From NCBI GenBank assembly GCA_007134165.1, contig SLLJ01000158.1, positions 1 to 10,191 of the forward strand: 10,191 bases of DNA, in the 5' to 3' direction. The DNA is from Nitriliruptoraceae bacterium (GTDB lineage Bacteria; Actinomycetota; Nitriliruptoria; Nitriliruptorales; Nitriliruptoraceae). The notes beneath the pieces were generated by a model. The model had not been told where the DNA came from. It saw nothing but the letters and a program-made list of their open reading frames with translations, and searched no databases. Both the position numbers and the translations under genes were made by a program. Of the stretch, positions 1-6,905 are shown piece by piece (position 1 is the stretch's first letter; every line of letters begins with the position of its first letter).

Positions 1-62
1 ACTTCCGGATCACCCCCGCCGAGCGCTACGACTTCACGCCCGGCCCCGCGATCTACGACTGA
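1..62 (+). CDS. mrdA: 3' end of probable penicillin-binding protein 2 (partial)
   Basis: An open frame enters from the left edge and ends at the TGA at 60-62. The visible tail contains ITPAERYDFTPGPAIYD, a polar, proline-containing C-terminus with no catalytic motif in view. The identification rests on context. The frame ends 14 bp before rodA, and in actinobacteria with an mre cluster the gene just before rodA is normally mrdA, encoding PBP2, the transpeptidase partner of RodA. The tight spacing suggests one transcript. The tail alone cannot prove the family, so the gene name is an inference. Confidence 0.5.
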   Translation, partial: FRITPAERYDFTPGPAIYD

Positions 63-76
63 GCCGAGGAAGCACC

Positions 77-1258
77 ATGGCGACCGGCTTCTCCGACCAG
101 GACCGTGAGCAGCGCATCATGCGCGCACGGGTCCAGGACCGCTGGATGGAGGCGTACGCCCCGGTGCGGCACCTGGATCCAGTGCTGGTGCTGACCGCCG
201 TGGCGCTGACCGCCGTGGGTCTGGTCATGATCTACAGCGCCAAGCTGACCGCGCTCAGCGCCCAGGGTCTGCCCACCACCACCTACGTCAGCCGGCAGCT
301 GATCGCCTTCGCCCTCGGGCTGGTGGCGATGGTGCTCGCGGCGGTGGTCGACTACCGGCAGCTGCGCAGCTATGCCGCGGTGATCTACCTCGGGGCTCTG
401 GCGCTGCTGGTTCTGGTGCTGTCGCCGCTCGGCACCGAGGTGAACGGGGCCCAGCGCTGGATCGTGCTCGGGGGGTTCCAGATCCAGCCCTCGGAGCTGG
501 CCAAGGTGGCCGTGCTGATCGCGGTGGCCGCACTGCTGCACGAACGCGAGGAGGACCTCGGCCCGGCGACGGTGATCACCGGCATCACGCTCACCGCCGT
601 GCCGATGGGGCTGGTGTTCCTGCAGCCGGACCTGGGCACCTCGATCGTGTTCGTGTGGCTGCTGGCGGTGCTGTTCCTGATCGCCGGGGTCCGGGCGCGC
701 TACCTGCTCGGCCTGAGCCTGGTCGGTGTCATCGGCATCGTGGTGGCACTGCAGACCGACGTGATCAAGGACTACCAGCTCGCGCGGCTCACGGCGTTCC
801 TCGGGGCCTCCGACCCGTCGCTGGCTCAGACCTCGGCGTTCCACACCCGCCAGTCGCTGATCGCGATCGGCTCGGGCCAACTGTTCGGCAAGGGGCTGTT
901 CGGCGGTACCCAGACCGCACTGTCCTACGTGCCCGAGAACCACACCGACTTCGTGTTCACGGTCGTCGGTGAGGAGTTCGGGTTCGTGGGTGCCAGTGTC
1001 GTGCTCGGGCTGTTCCTGGTGCTGATCTGGCGGGCTCTGCGCATCGCGATGCTCGCCAAGGACCTGTTCGGGCTGCTGCTGGCGGCGGGCATCGTGGCCG
1101 CGCTCGCCCTGCAGGTGTTCGTCAACGTCGGGATGACGCTTGGCATCATGCCGGTCACCGGGCTGCCGCTGCCCTTCGTCAGCTACGGCGGGACCTCGCT
1201 GATCGTGTGGTTCGCGCTGATCGGACTGCTGCTCAACGTGCACATGCGGCGGTTCTGA
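77..1258 (+). CDS. rodA: RodA, peptidoglycan glycosyltransferase of the SEDS family
   Basis: This 393-residue polytopic membrane protein should polymerise lipid II into glycan strands during cell elongation, working with a class B PBP. A charged cytoplasmic N-terminus of about 33 residues is followed by many hydrophobic segments, as expected for the ten-helix SEDS fold. Family motifs are clear: NGAQRWI at 123-129, QPSELAK at 137-143, QPDLGTS at 183-189, and the extracellular ENHTDFVFTVVGEEFGF at 287-303. Asp291 in that last motif matches the essential Asp262 of E. coli RodA. PVTGLPLPFVSYGGTS lies at 359-374. The ATG at 77 is preceded by GAGGAAG (66-72), a good ribosome binding site, and length is normal for the family. 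FtsW is the main alternative; the probable mrdA neighbour, the sequence style and the lack of a long tail favour RodA. Confidence 0.93.
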   Translation: MATGFSDQDREQRIMRARVQDRWMEAYAPVRHLDPVLVLTAVALTAVGLVMIYSAKLTALSAQGLPTTTYVSRQLIAFALGLVAMVLAAVVDYRQLRSYAAVIYLGALALLVLVLSPLGTEVNGAQRWIVLGGFQIQPSELAKVAVLIAVAALLHEREEDLGPATVITGITLTAVPMGLVFLQPDLGTSIVFVWLLAVLFLIAGVRARYLLGLSLVGVIGIVVALQTDVIKDYQLARLTAFLGASDPSLAQTSAFHTRQSLIAIGSGQLFGKGLFGGTQTALSYVPENHTDFVFTVVGEEFGFVGASVVLGLFLVLIWRALRIAMLAKDLFGLLLAAGIVAALALQVFVNVGMTLGIMPVTGLPLPFVSYGGTSLIVWFALIGLLLNVHMRRF

Positions 1259-1293
1259 CCCGCGAGTCCACACCGTGGTCGGCAGGGTCGGGG

Positions 1294-1302
1294 TGGTACG
1301 CT
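1294..1302 (+). promoter_or_regulatory. candidate extended -10 element (TGGTACGCT)
   Basis: TGGTACGCT fits an extended -10 (TGn followed by TANNNT). It lies in the long spacer after rodA, where a promoter for the radical SAM-DUF2344-RNase genes would be expected. Transcription would start near 1309-1310, leaving a leader of about 170 nt before the ATG at 1480. No convincing -35 box lies 16-19 bp upstream, so the call depends on the extended -10 and on position. A similar GGTAC core occurs before the ABC genes at 6891. Confidence 0.25.
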
Positions 1303-1408
1303 GCGCAACGGTCCCGATCGCCCGCACCGCGCCTCCGGCGTGCGCTGCGAAACCCGCTTACGACCGTCAGGACCGTGGTGCTCGGTGCTGCCCCGAAGGC
1401 TGGTGTCC

Positions 1409-1433
1409 CGCCGCCCCCACCCGCTGGGCGGCG
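1409..1433 (+). other. hairpin in the rodA to radical SAM spacer
   Basis: CGCCGCCC (1409-1416) and GGGCGGCG (1426-1433) are exact inverted complements and form an 8 bp all-GC stem with a 9-nt loop. No T-run follows, so it is not a classical intrinsic terminator. It could be a weak terminator for the rod operon or a structure in the leader of the next gene. GC-rich DNA often forms such stems by chance. Confidence 0.3.
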
Positions 1434-1479
1434 CGGTCGCTTCCATGCGCCCGGCGACGCGGCGACCGAACCGGCGTCG

Positions 1480-3372
1480 ATGTGGCCGGTACTCGAAGGG
1501 CTGCTGGCCTCGGTGCAGCGCCCGGCCCGCTACGTCGGTGGCGAGCACAACCAGGTCGTACGCCCCTGGTCGGCAGCCGAGACGCGCTGGCTGCTGTGCT
1601 ATCCCGACACCTACGAAGTCGGTCAGCCCAACCAGGGCATCCAACTGCTCTACGAGGTGCTCGCCGCGCAACCCACCGCCCTGGCTGAACGCGCCTACGC
1701 GCCCTGGGTCGACCTCGAGGAGGTCATGCGCGAGCACGGGCTACCGACCTTCTCGCTCGAGACCCACCGGCCGCTGTGGGCCTTCGACGTGTTCGCGGTG
1801 ACTCTGCCCCATGAGCTCGGTCACACCAACCTGCTCACGCTGCTCGACCTGGGCGGGGTGGCCCTGCACGGCGAGCAACGGGCGCCCGAAGACCCGATCG
1901 TGCTGGTCGGTGGCCATGCAGCCTTCAACCCCGAGCCGCTGGCCCCGTTCGTCGACGCGGTCGCGCTCGGCGACGGCGAGGAGGTCACGGTCGAGATCGA
2001 CGCGGTGGTGCGGGCCTTCAAGCAGCGCGTCTACGCCGACGGTGGAGCGCCGACGCCGGCCGACCGTGACGAGTTGCTCGAGCAGCTGGCCCGGATCCCC
2101 GGGGTGTACGTGCCGGCGTTGTACGCGCCCGCCTACCACGCGGATGGTCGGCTCCGGCGCACCGTGCCGGTCCAGCCCGGGGTACCGCCGGTCGTAGCCA
2201 AGCGCACCGTGCAGGATCTCGAGTCCGTACCCCTGCCGCGCCGGCAGCTGGTGCCGTTGACCGAGACCGTCCACGAGCGCTTCAGCGTGGAGATCTTCCG
2301 CGGCTGCACCCGCGGGTGCCGCTTCTGCCAGGCGGGCATGATCACCCGACCGGTGCGCGAGCGTCGCGGCGACACCATCCGCGAACTCGTCGAGCAGGGG
2401 GTGGCCGACACCGGCTACGGCGAGGTGGGCCTGCTGTCGCTGTCCTCGGCGGACCACTCGCAGATCCTGCCGTTGGCCAAGGGGCTGGCCGACACCTACG
2501 CCGGAACCACCACCTCGTTGTCGCTGCCCTCCACCCGGGTGGACGCGTTCACCCTGGGACTGGCCGATGAGTTGGCGCGCAACGGCCGACGCACCGGGCT
2601 GACCTTCGCGCCGGAGGCCGGCAGCGAGCGGATGCGGGCGGTGATCAACAAGCAGGTTTCCGAGGAGGACCTGCTGCGCACCGCTGAGACCGCCTTCGCT
2701 CAGGGGTGGCGCCACCTCAAGCTGTATTTCATGGTCGGCCTGCCCACCGAGACCGACGAGGACGTGCTGGCGATCGCTGAGTTGGCGGTGCGGGTGCTGC
2801 GCCTGGCCCGTCGCCACGGCAAGGGCAACCGGCTGACGCTGTCGGTCGCCGGCTTCGTTCCCAAGCCGCACACCCCGTTTCAGTGGGCGGTGCAGGACCC
2901 GCCCGAGGAGCTGCGCCGCAAGCTGTCGCTGATCCGCCACGCGATCAAGGAGCACCGCGCCATCACGGTGCGCACCAACGACCCCGAGGACGGCGTCATC
3001 GAGGGTCTGCTCGCCCGCGGTGACCGCCGGGTCGCCGCGGTGGTCGAGCGCGCGTGGCAGCTCGGTGCCCGCTTCGACGGCTGGCAGGAGCAGCCCACCC
3101 TGCCGCTCTGGCGTCAGGCGCTGGCCGACACCGGCCTCGAGCTCGACTGGTACGTGGCCCGGGAGCGCGACCTCGATGAGGCCCTGCCTTGGGACCACCT
3201 CGACACCGGTCTGGAGCGCAGTTGGCTGTGGGAGGACTGGCTGGACGCGCAGCAAGCCCAGAGCCTCGAGGACTGCCGCTTCACCGGTTGCTACGACTGC
3301 GGGGTGTGCCCCGGACTCGACCTCACGCACGACCTGGGCGTGCAGCCCCCCGGTGGCGCAGGTCATGGCTGA
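1480..3372 (+). CDS. TIGR03960-type B12-binding-domain radical SAM protein
   Basis: This 630-residue protein belongs to an uncharacterised radical SAM family normally found with a DUF2344 partner. Residues 1 to about 180 form the start typical of the family (MWPVLEGLL, then RPARYVGGE) and a Rossmann-like domain resembling cobalamin-binding domains, though I see no DxHxxG cobalamin ligand motif. The radical SAM core follows, with RGCTRGCRFCQAG carrying Cys276, Cys280 and Cys283 for the 4Fe-4S cluster, then TFAPEAGSERMRAVINK and YFMVGLPTETDED. The C-terminus has CRFTGCYDCGVC, with Cys599, 604, 607 and 610, which may bind a second metal centre. The frame is open from 1207, but the ATG at 1480 matches where the family begins; there is no clear ribosome binding site, and GTG 1378 is an alternative. 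The stop overlaps the next gene by 8 bp. Substrate and reaction are unknown; RNA or ribosome-related modification is only an inference from the neighbours. Confidence 0.9.
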   Translation: MWPVLEGLLASVQRPARYVGGEHNQVVRPWSAAETRWLLCYPDTYEVGQPNQGIQLLYEVLAAQPTALAERAYAPWVDLEEVMREHGLPTFSLETHRPLWAFDVFAVTLPHELGHTNLLTLLDLGGVALHGEQRAPEDPIVLVGGHAAFNPEPLAPFVDAVALGDGEEVTVEIDAVVRAFKQRVYADGGAPTPADRDELLEQLARIPGVYVPALYAPAYHADGRLRRTVPVQPGVPPVVAKRTVQDLESVPLPRRQLVPLTETVHERFSVEIFRGCTRGCRFCQAGMITRPVRERRGDTIRELVEQGVADTGYGEVGLLSLSSADHSQILPLAKGLADTYAGTTTSLSLPSTRVDAFTLGLADELARNGRRTGLTFAPEAGSERMRAVINKQVSEEDLLRTAETAFAQGWRHLKLYFMVGLPTETDEDVLAIAELAVRVLRLARRHGKGNRLTLSVAGFVPKPHTPFQWAVQDPPEELRRKLSLIRHAIKEHRAITVRTNDPEDGVIEGLLARGDRRVAAVVERAWQLGARFDGWQEQPTLPLWRQALADTGLELDWYVARERDLDEALPWDHLDTGLERSWLWEDWLDAQQAQSLEDCRFTGCYDCGVCPGLDLTHDLGVQPPGGAGHG

Positions 3373-4150
3373 GTGCCCACCCACCGCGACCGGGGTGACC
3401 CGCCCCGCCCTGCACCGCCTGCGCATCCGCTACACCAAGCTTGGGCGCACCCGGTTCGTGTCTGCCCGCGACCTCGGGGCGGTGTTCGAGCGCAGCCTGC
3501 GCCGCGCCGCGCTGCCCATCGCCTATTCCGAGGGCTTCACGCCCCACCCGAAGGTGTCCTTCCCGGATGCGCTCCCGGTCGGCACAGCCTCGACCGGCGA
3601 GTACGCCGAGCTCACCTTCACCGCGCCGCCGGACCTCGAAGGTGATCCGGCGCGCCTGTCCGCTGCCCTGCCCGAGGGCATGGACGTGCTCATCGCTGTT
3701 GGGGTCCCGGAGGGCACGCCCAAGCTGGCGCGCCTGCTCCCGGCGGCCCTCTGGGAGTTGGCCTGGCCGCCGGTGGATGCGGCCGAGCTCACTCCGCTGC
3801 TCTCCCGACGTGCCAAGGCTCTGCTCGCGGCCGACCGTGCCGAGGTGACCCGACACCGTCCTGACGGTGACCGGATCCTCGATGTGCGTCCCGCGCTGCT
3901 GGCTGTGGTCGCGTCGACCCGTCGCGTCCCCGACGCCGACGACCGCACCGTCCTCCGAGCGGTGCTCCGCAACGACGGCCCGACCGTGCGACCTTCCGAC
4001 CTCGTGTCCGCGCTCGCGCGCGGCGACGTGGCCCCCCCACCCACGATCGTGCGGGTGGTGCAGGGCGAAGTGCTGCCCACTGGCGTGCGTGATGCGCTGG
4101 GCGGCGAGGTCGAACCGCTGGTGATCGACGTCGATGCGGAGGCCGCCTGA
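3365..4150 (+). CDS. TIGR03936 / DUF2344 radical SAM-associated protein
   Basis: This 261-residue protein is the usual partner of TIGR03960 radical SAM proteins and in some bacteria is fused to their C-terminus. The conserved N-terminal half is clear: RLRIRYTKLGRTRFVSARDL at 18-37, FERSLRRAALPIAYS at 41-55, GFTPHPKVSF at 57-66 and LPVGTASTGEYAEL at 70-83. The C-terminal half (about 90-261) is less conserved and carries no catalytic motif I recognise. The start is the ATG at 3365, which overlaps the radical SAM stop as ATGGCTGA and implies translational coupling. The frame extends upstream to 3020, but there it shadows the radical SAM gene. Family members often read FISHLDL where this one has FVSARDL. 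The function is unknown; it probably works in a complex with the radical SAM enzyme. Confidence 0.88.
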   Translation: MAECPPTATGVTRPALHRLRIRYTKLGRTRFVSARDLGAVFERSLRRAALPIAYSEGFTPHPKVSFPDALPVGTASTGEYAELTFTAPPDLEGDPARLSAALPEGMDVLIAVGVPEGTPKLARLLPAALWELAWPPVDAAELTPLLSRRAKALLAADRAEVTRHRPDGDRILDVRPALLAVVASTRRVPDADDRTVLRAVLRNDGPTVRPSDLVSALARGDVAPPPTIVRVVQGEVLPTGVRDALGGEVEPLVIDVDAEAA

Positions 4151-4166
4151 CCGAAGCGAGCCCCCC

Positions 4167-6809
4167 GTGAACGACCCCCAGGATCCCGTCACCTCCGACG
4201 CCACCCCCACCGACGACGCCGACCCCGGCTCCGACCCCGGCTCCGGGCCCAGCGCGCCCGACGAGCAATCGGCGGGACCAACCCGTTCCCGGGCGCGCAG
4301 CCGTAGCAGGCAGCAGCCGTCCGATGCGGCGTCGACGGCTGCGCTGGACGCCGAGTCTTCTTCCGCGCCGGACGCCGAGCCCTCCTCTGCGCCGGACGCC
4401 GACGTTCCGGACGCGACGGACGAACCGGACGTGGACACCGCGACCGGGGCGTCGGTCGCGAGCAAACCGGCGGCGAGGACACCGGCCGCGAAGACGACCA
4501 GGGCGAAGAAGACGACGGCAAAGCGGTCGGCTGCCAAGAAGACGGGCGCCAAGAAGACGAGCGCGAAGAAGGCCACGGCGAAGACGTCGGCCGCCAAGAA
4601 GTCGACAGCCAGGAAGACGTCGGCCAAGAAGACCACAGCGACGAAGCGCACCGGTGCCGACACGACTCCGGAGCGGCGCTCGTCCGATGACCCGAGCGAC
4701 GAACCTCCCGCATCCTTGGGGGACGACGACCGGGCACCGGATGCGTCCGCGGTCGCGACCACGGTCGGGTCGAACCGTGCGCCGGCACCGGACGCGGCGG
4801 ACGCCTCCGAGCCCTCCGTCAGGTCGGACTCCGACGAGGACGCCCCCCGGCGCCGCGCCGGGCGTAAACGGGCCACGACCCGTGGGTCCCGGCGTCCCAC
4901 GTCCGAGGAGAGCGTCGCCGAGCAGGTGCGCGACGCCGAGCCGGCCCCCGCCGTACCGGGAGTCACGGCCAGGGTGGATGCGGCGGCGGAGGAAGACCGC
5001 GGTTCGCCGGGCGAGGACGTCGAGACTCCGGGTGCCGCGGACGAGGTCGCCGACGGTCCGTCGCCGCAGGACGCGTCGGAGGCCGGCCGCAAGCGACGCC
5101 GCCGGGGACGGCGAGGCCGTGGGCGGGGCCGCAGTGGTCGCGGCACCGGCACCGATCGGGCCGATCAGTCGGGCGACCAGCAGGCCGCTCCGCAGGGCGC
5201 TCCGCAGGCTGCGCGAGGAAAGGCGGCCCCCGACGTCACCGACACGACCGAGACGTCGGACGCCGAGCAGGAGGTGGAGCAGGCCATCGCCAAGGGCGGC
5301 ACGCGGGTCGCCGCCAAGCGAGGGCGGCGTGGCGCCGGCGGCAGCGGTGAGCGCTCCCCGCGGTCGGGCAACGGGCGCGGCCGGGTGTCCTCGCGGCCCG
5401 GCGGGGTGCCCGAGGAGGTCCGCCGGGCGATCCTGGAGGGGCCGCCACGCACGATGCTGGTCACCGCGTTCGAGGACCGCACCCAGATTGCGGTGCTCGA
5501 GGACCGTACGGTGGTCGAGCACTACGTGACCCGCATGGACGACGTCACCTACGTCGGCAACATCTACATGGCGCGGGTGCAGAACGTGCTGCCGGGTATG
5601 GAGGCGGCCTTCCTCGACATCGGCAAGGGGCGCAACGGGGTGCTGTACGCCGGTGAGGTGCTGTACGACGAACTCGACCTCGAGGAGGGTGCCGACGAGC
5701 GCATCGAGAATGTGCTCAAGCCCGGCCAGAAGGTCCTCGTGCAGGTCACCAAGGACCCGATGGGTTCCAAGGGCCCTCGGCTGACGATGCACCTGTCGCT
5801 GGCGGGCCGCTACATGGTGCTGGCTCCCGGCGCCGACCTGTTCGGGATCTCTCGCAAGCTCACCGACCAGGAGCGCGACCGGCTGCGTCGGGTCGTCAAG
5901 CAGGTCAAGCCGCCCGAGCACGGGGTGATCGTGCGCACCGCTGCCGAGGGGGCGACCGACGAGCAGCTTCGCGCCGACCTCGAGCGTCTGCTCGTGCGCT
6001 GGGAACGGGTCGTGGCCGCCGCAGACGGGGCCAAGGCACTCACCGCGGTGTACGAGGAGCCGCCGCTGGTGGTCAAGGTCATCCGCGACAACTTCGGTCC
6101 CGAGTTCGAGCGCTGCGTCGTCGACGACGACGAGCTCTACCACCAGGTGCGTGGCTACCTCGGTGAGGTGGCGCCGGAGCTGATGGGCAAGGTCGAGCTG
6201 TACGGCTCACCGACCGCCGATGCCCGGGCCCGGGCGGTGGGGGCGCCGCCGCTGGAGGCCGACGCACAGCGCTCGGCCGCGGTCACCGTCGACGACCTCG
6301 ACCTCGACGCGGTCCGCGCACGACGGGCTGAGCTGCCCCCGCTGTTCGACGCCTACGACGTCACCGAGCAGCTCCGCAAGGCGATGGGCAAGAAGGTGTG
6401 GCTGCCCTCGGGTGGGTACCTGATCGTGGAGTCGACCGAGGCGATGAAGGTGATCGATGTCAACACCGGTCGGTTCACCGGCGGGGCGGAGACCAACCTC
6501 GAGGAGATCGTGCTCAAGACCAACCTCGAGGCTGCTGACGAAATCGTGCGCCAACTGCGGCTGCGTGACATGGGCGGGATCATCATCATCGACTTCATCG
6601 ACATGCTGCTCAAGTCCAACCAGGATCAGGTCGTACGCCGGCTCAAGCGCGAGCTGCTGCGCGACCGGACGAAGACCCGGGTCTCGGAGGTCTCGCGGCT
6701 CGGTCTGGTGCAGATGACGCGCAAGAACGTCAGCCAGGGGCTGATCGAGTCGTTCAGTCACGCCTGTGACCAGTGTGAGGGACGGGGGATCGTGACCGAA
6801 CTGCACTGA
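4167..6809 (+). CDS. rne: RNase E/G family endoribonuclease with long disordered N-terminal half
   Basis: This is a single-strand-specific endoribonuclease for mRNA decay and rRNA processing, 880 residues from GTG 4167. Residues 1 to about 415 are low complexity: acidic Ser/Ala/Asp segments, Lys/Ala repeats (about 100-161) and an Arg-Gly block (308-326). The catalytic part starts near 415. The S1 domain spans about 461-554 (TYVGNIYMARVQNVLPGMEAAF). The 5'-sensor has VIVRTAAEG with Arg590 and Thr591, matching E. coli Arg169/Thr170. The DNase I-like site has IDVNTG (Asp764, Asn766) and IIDFIDM (Asp809), matching E. coli Asp303, Asn305 and Asp346. CDQC (Cys867, Cys870) is the Zn-link. The protein ends soon after it, so there is no C-terminal degradosome scaffold. 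About 40 extra residues lie between VELY (ending at 679) and PPLF (starting at 724). An ATG at 4134 would overlap DUF2344 by 17 bp; GTG 4167 leaves 16 bp and is preferred. Whether to call it rne or rng is a matter of naming. Confidence 0.92.
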   Translation: MNDPQDPVTSDATPTDDADPGSDPGSGPSAPDEQSAGPTRSRARSRSRQQPSDAASTAALDAESSSAPDAEPSSAPDADVPDATDEPDVDTATGASVASKPAARTPAAKTTRAKKTTAKRSAAKKTGAKKTSAKKATAKTSAAKKSTARKTSAKKTTATKRTGADTTPERRSSDDPSDEPPASLGDDDRAPDASAVATTVGSNRAPAPDAADASEPSVRSDSDEDAPRRRAGRKRATTRGSRRPTSEESVAEQVRDAEPAPAVPGVTARVDAAAEEDRGSPGEDVETPGAADEVADGPSPQDASEAGRKRRRRGRRGRGRGRSGRGTGTDRADQSGDQQAAPQGAPQAARGKAAPDVTDTTETSDAEQEVEQAIAKGGTRVAAKRGRRGAGGSGERSPRSGNGRGRVSSRPGGVPEEVRRAILEGPPRTMLVTAFEDRTQIAVLEDRTVVEHYVTRMDDVTYVGNIYMARVQNVLPGMEAAFLDIGKGRNGVLYAGEVLYDELDLEEGADERIENVLKPGQKVLVQVTKDPMGSKGPRLTMHLSLAGRYMVLAPGADLFGISRKLTDQERDRLRRVVKQVKPPEHGVIVRTAAEGATDEQLRADLERLLVRWERVVAAADGAKALTAVYEEPPLVVKVIRDNFGPEFERCVVDDDELYHQVRGYLGEVAPELMGKVELYGSPTADARARAVGAPPLEADAQRSAAVTVDDLDLDAVRARRAELPPLFDAYDVTEQLRKAMGKKVWLPSGGYLIVESTEAMKVIDVNTGRFTGGAETNLEEIVLKTNLEAADEIVRQLRLRDMGGIIIIDFIDMLLKSNQDQVVRRLKRELLRDRTKTRVSEVSRLGLVQMTRKNVSQGLIESFSHACDQCEGRGIVTELH
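4464..4649 (+). repeat. Lys/Ala-rich degenerate coding repeat (AKKT/SAKK type)
   Basis: This part of the RNase gene encodes degenerate short repeats such as AAKTTRAKKTTAK and SAKKATAK, with a lysine every few residues. At DNA level GCSAAGAAG recurs with varied spacing. The composition recalls histone H1-like C-terminal tails and predicts a basic, disordered, nucleic-acid-binding segment. AAG-rich codons give it a lower GC content than its surroundings. It may vary in length between strains by slippage. Confidence 0.8.
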
Positions 6810-6905
6810 GCCGCCCCTCGTTTCCCCACGGCGCGTGACGGCGCGAGCCCACGGTCCGGCTCCGGTTGGACGGAACGTTTGGCGGTGGTCGGTACCGTCG
6901 TGCGG
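6810..6905 (+). other. spacer between RNase E/G and the ABC exporter genes
   Basis: This 96 bp gap separates two transcription units. It holds a strong short hairpin (6854-6871) and a candidate -10 (6893-6898), both described separately. I see no small gene in it. The rplU-rpmA ribosomal protein genes that often follow RNase E/G are absent here. Confidence 0.6.
6854..6871 (+). terminator. terminator-like hairpin with C(UCCG)G tetraloop
   Basis: GTCCGGC (6854-6860) pairs with GTTGGAC (6865-6871), with two G-U pairs, around the loop TCCG. A UNCG loop closed by C-G is a known very stable RNA tetraloop. The hairpin lies 45 nt after the RNase stop and is followed by GGAACGTTT rather than a real T-tract, so termination is plausible but unproven. 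Its 3' arm contains TTGGAC, which resembles a -35 box. Confidence 0.4.

Larger units (their letters stand above)
1259..1479 (+). other. rodA to radical SAM spacer, possible 5' leader
   Basis: This 221 bp stretch is much longer than the other junctions in the cluster. The radical SAM reading frame stays open through it and back into rodA, but the encoded sequence is rich in Arg and Pro and does not look like a conserved domain. Two in-frame GTG codons at 1375 and 1378 could act as earlier starts, and an AGGA at 1369-1372 sits 5 nt before the second. A promoter-like element near 1294-1302 and an 8 bp hairpin at 1409-1433 raise the possibility of an untranslated leader of about 170 nt. I see no tRNA and no recognisable riboswitch core. 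Confidence 0.4.

Noticed and set aside
53..1327. Long antisense open frame of 424 codons opposite rodA
   Set aside because: Its product is rich in His, Gln, Arg and Asp with no domain, as expected when a GC-rich gene is read on the other strand. The + strand frame is unmistakably RodA.
1361..1440. Cobalamin riboswitch upstream of the B12-binding-type radical SAM gene
   Set aside because: A CAGGACC string recalls part of a B12 box, but the other conserved core segments are missing or out of order.
1207..1479. Radical SAM gene starting within rodA at 1207
   Set aside because: It would overlap rodA by 52 bp and add 91 Arg/Pro-rich residues before the family's normal MWPxLE-like start.
3020..3364. 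N-terminal extension of the DUF2344 protein by 115 codons
   Set aside because: It overlaps the conserved C-terminal part of the radical SAM gene in another frame and has no family similarity; the conserved domain begins just after the ATG at 3365.
1741..3426. Antisense open frame of 561 codons opposite the radical SAM gene
   Set aside because: Low-complexity composition with no motif; it is a by-product of high third-position GC in the real gene.
4324..5529. + strand open frame of 401 codons inside the RNase gene
   Set aside because: Arg/Pro-rich shifted frame over the disordered coding region. The real frame continues smoothly into the catalytic domains, so there is no frameshift.
3323..6143. 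Antisense open frames of 609 and 784 codons opposite DUF2344 and RNase E/G
   Set aside because: Very long, but made of Arg/Gly/Ser/Val/Ala low-complexity sequence mirroring the repeat-rich RNase tail. No start context or family similarity is visible.
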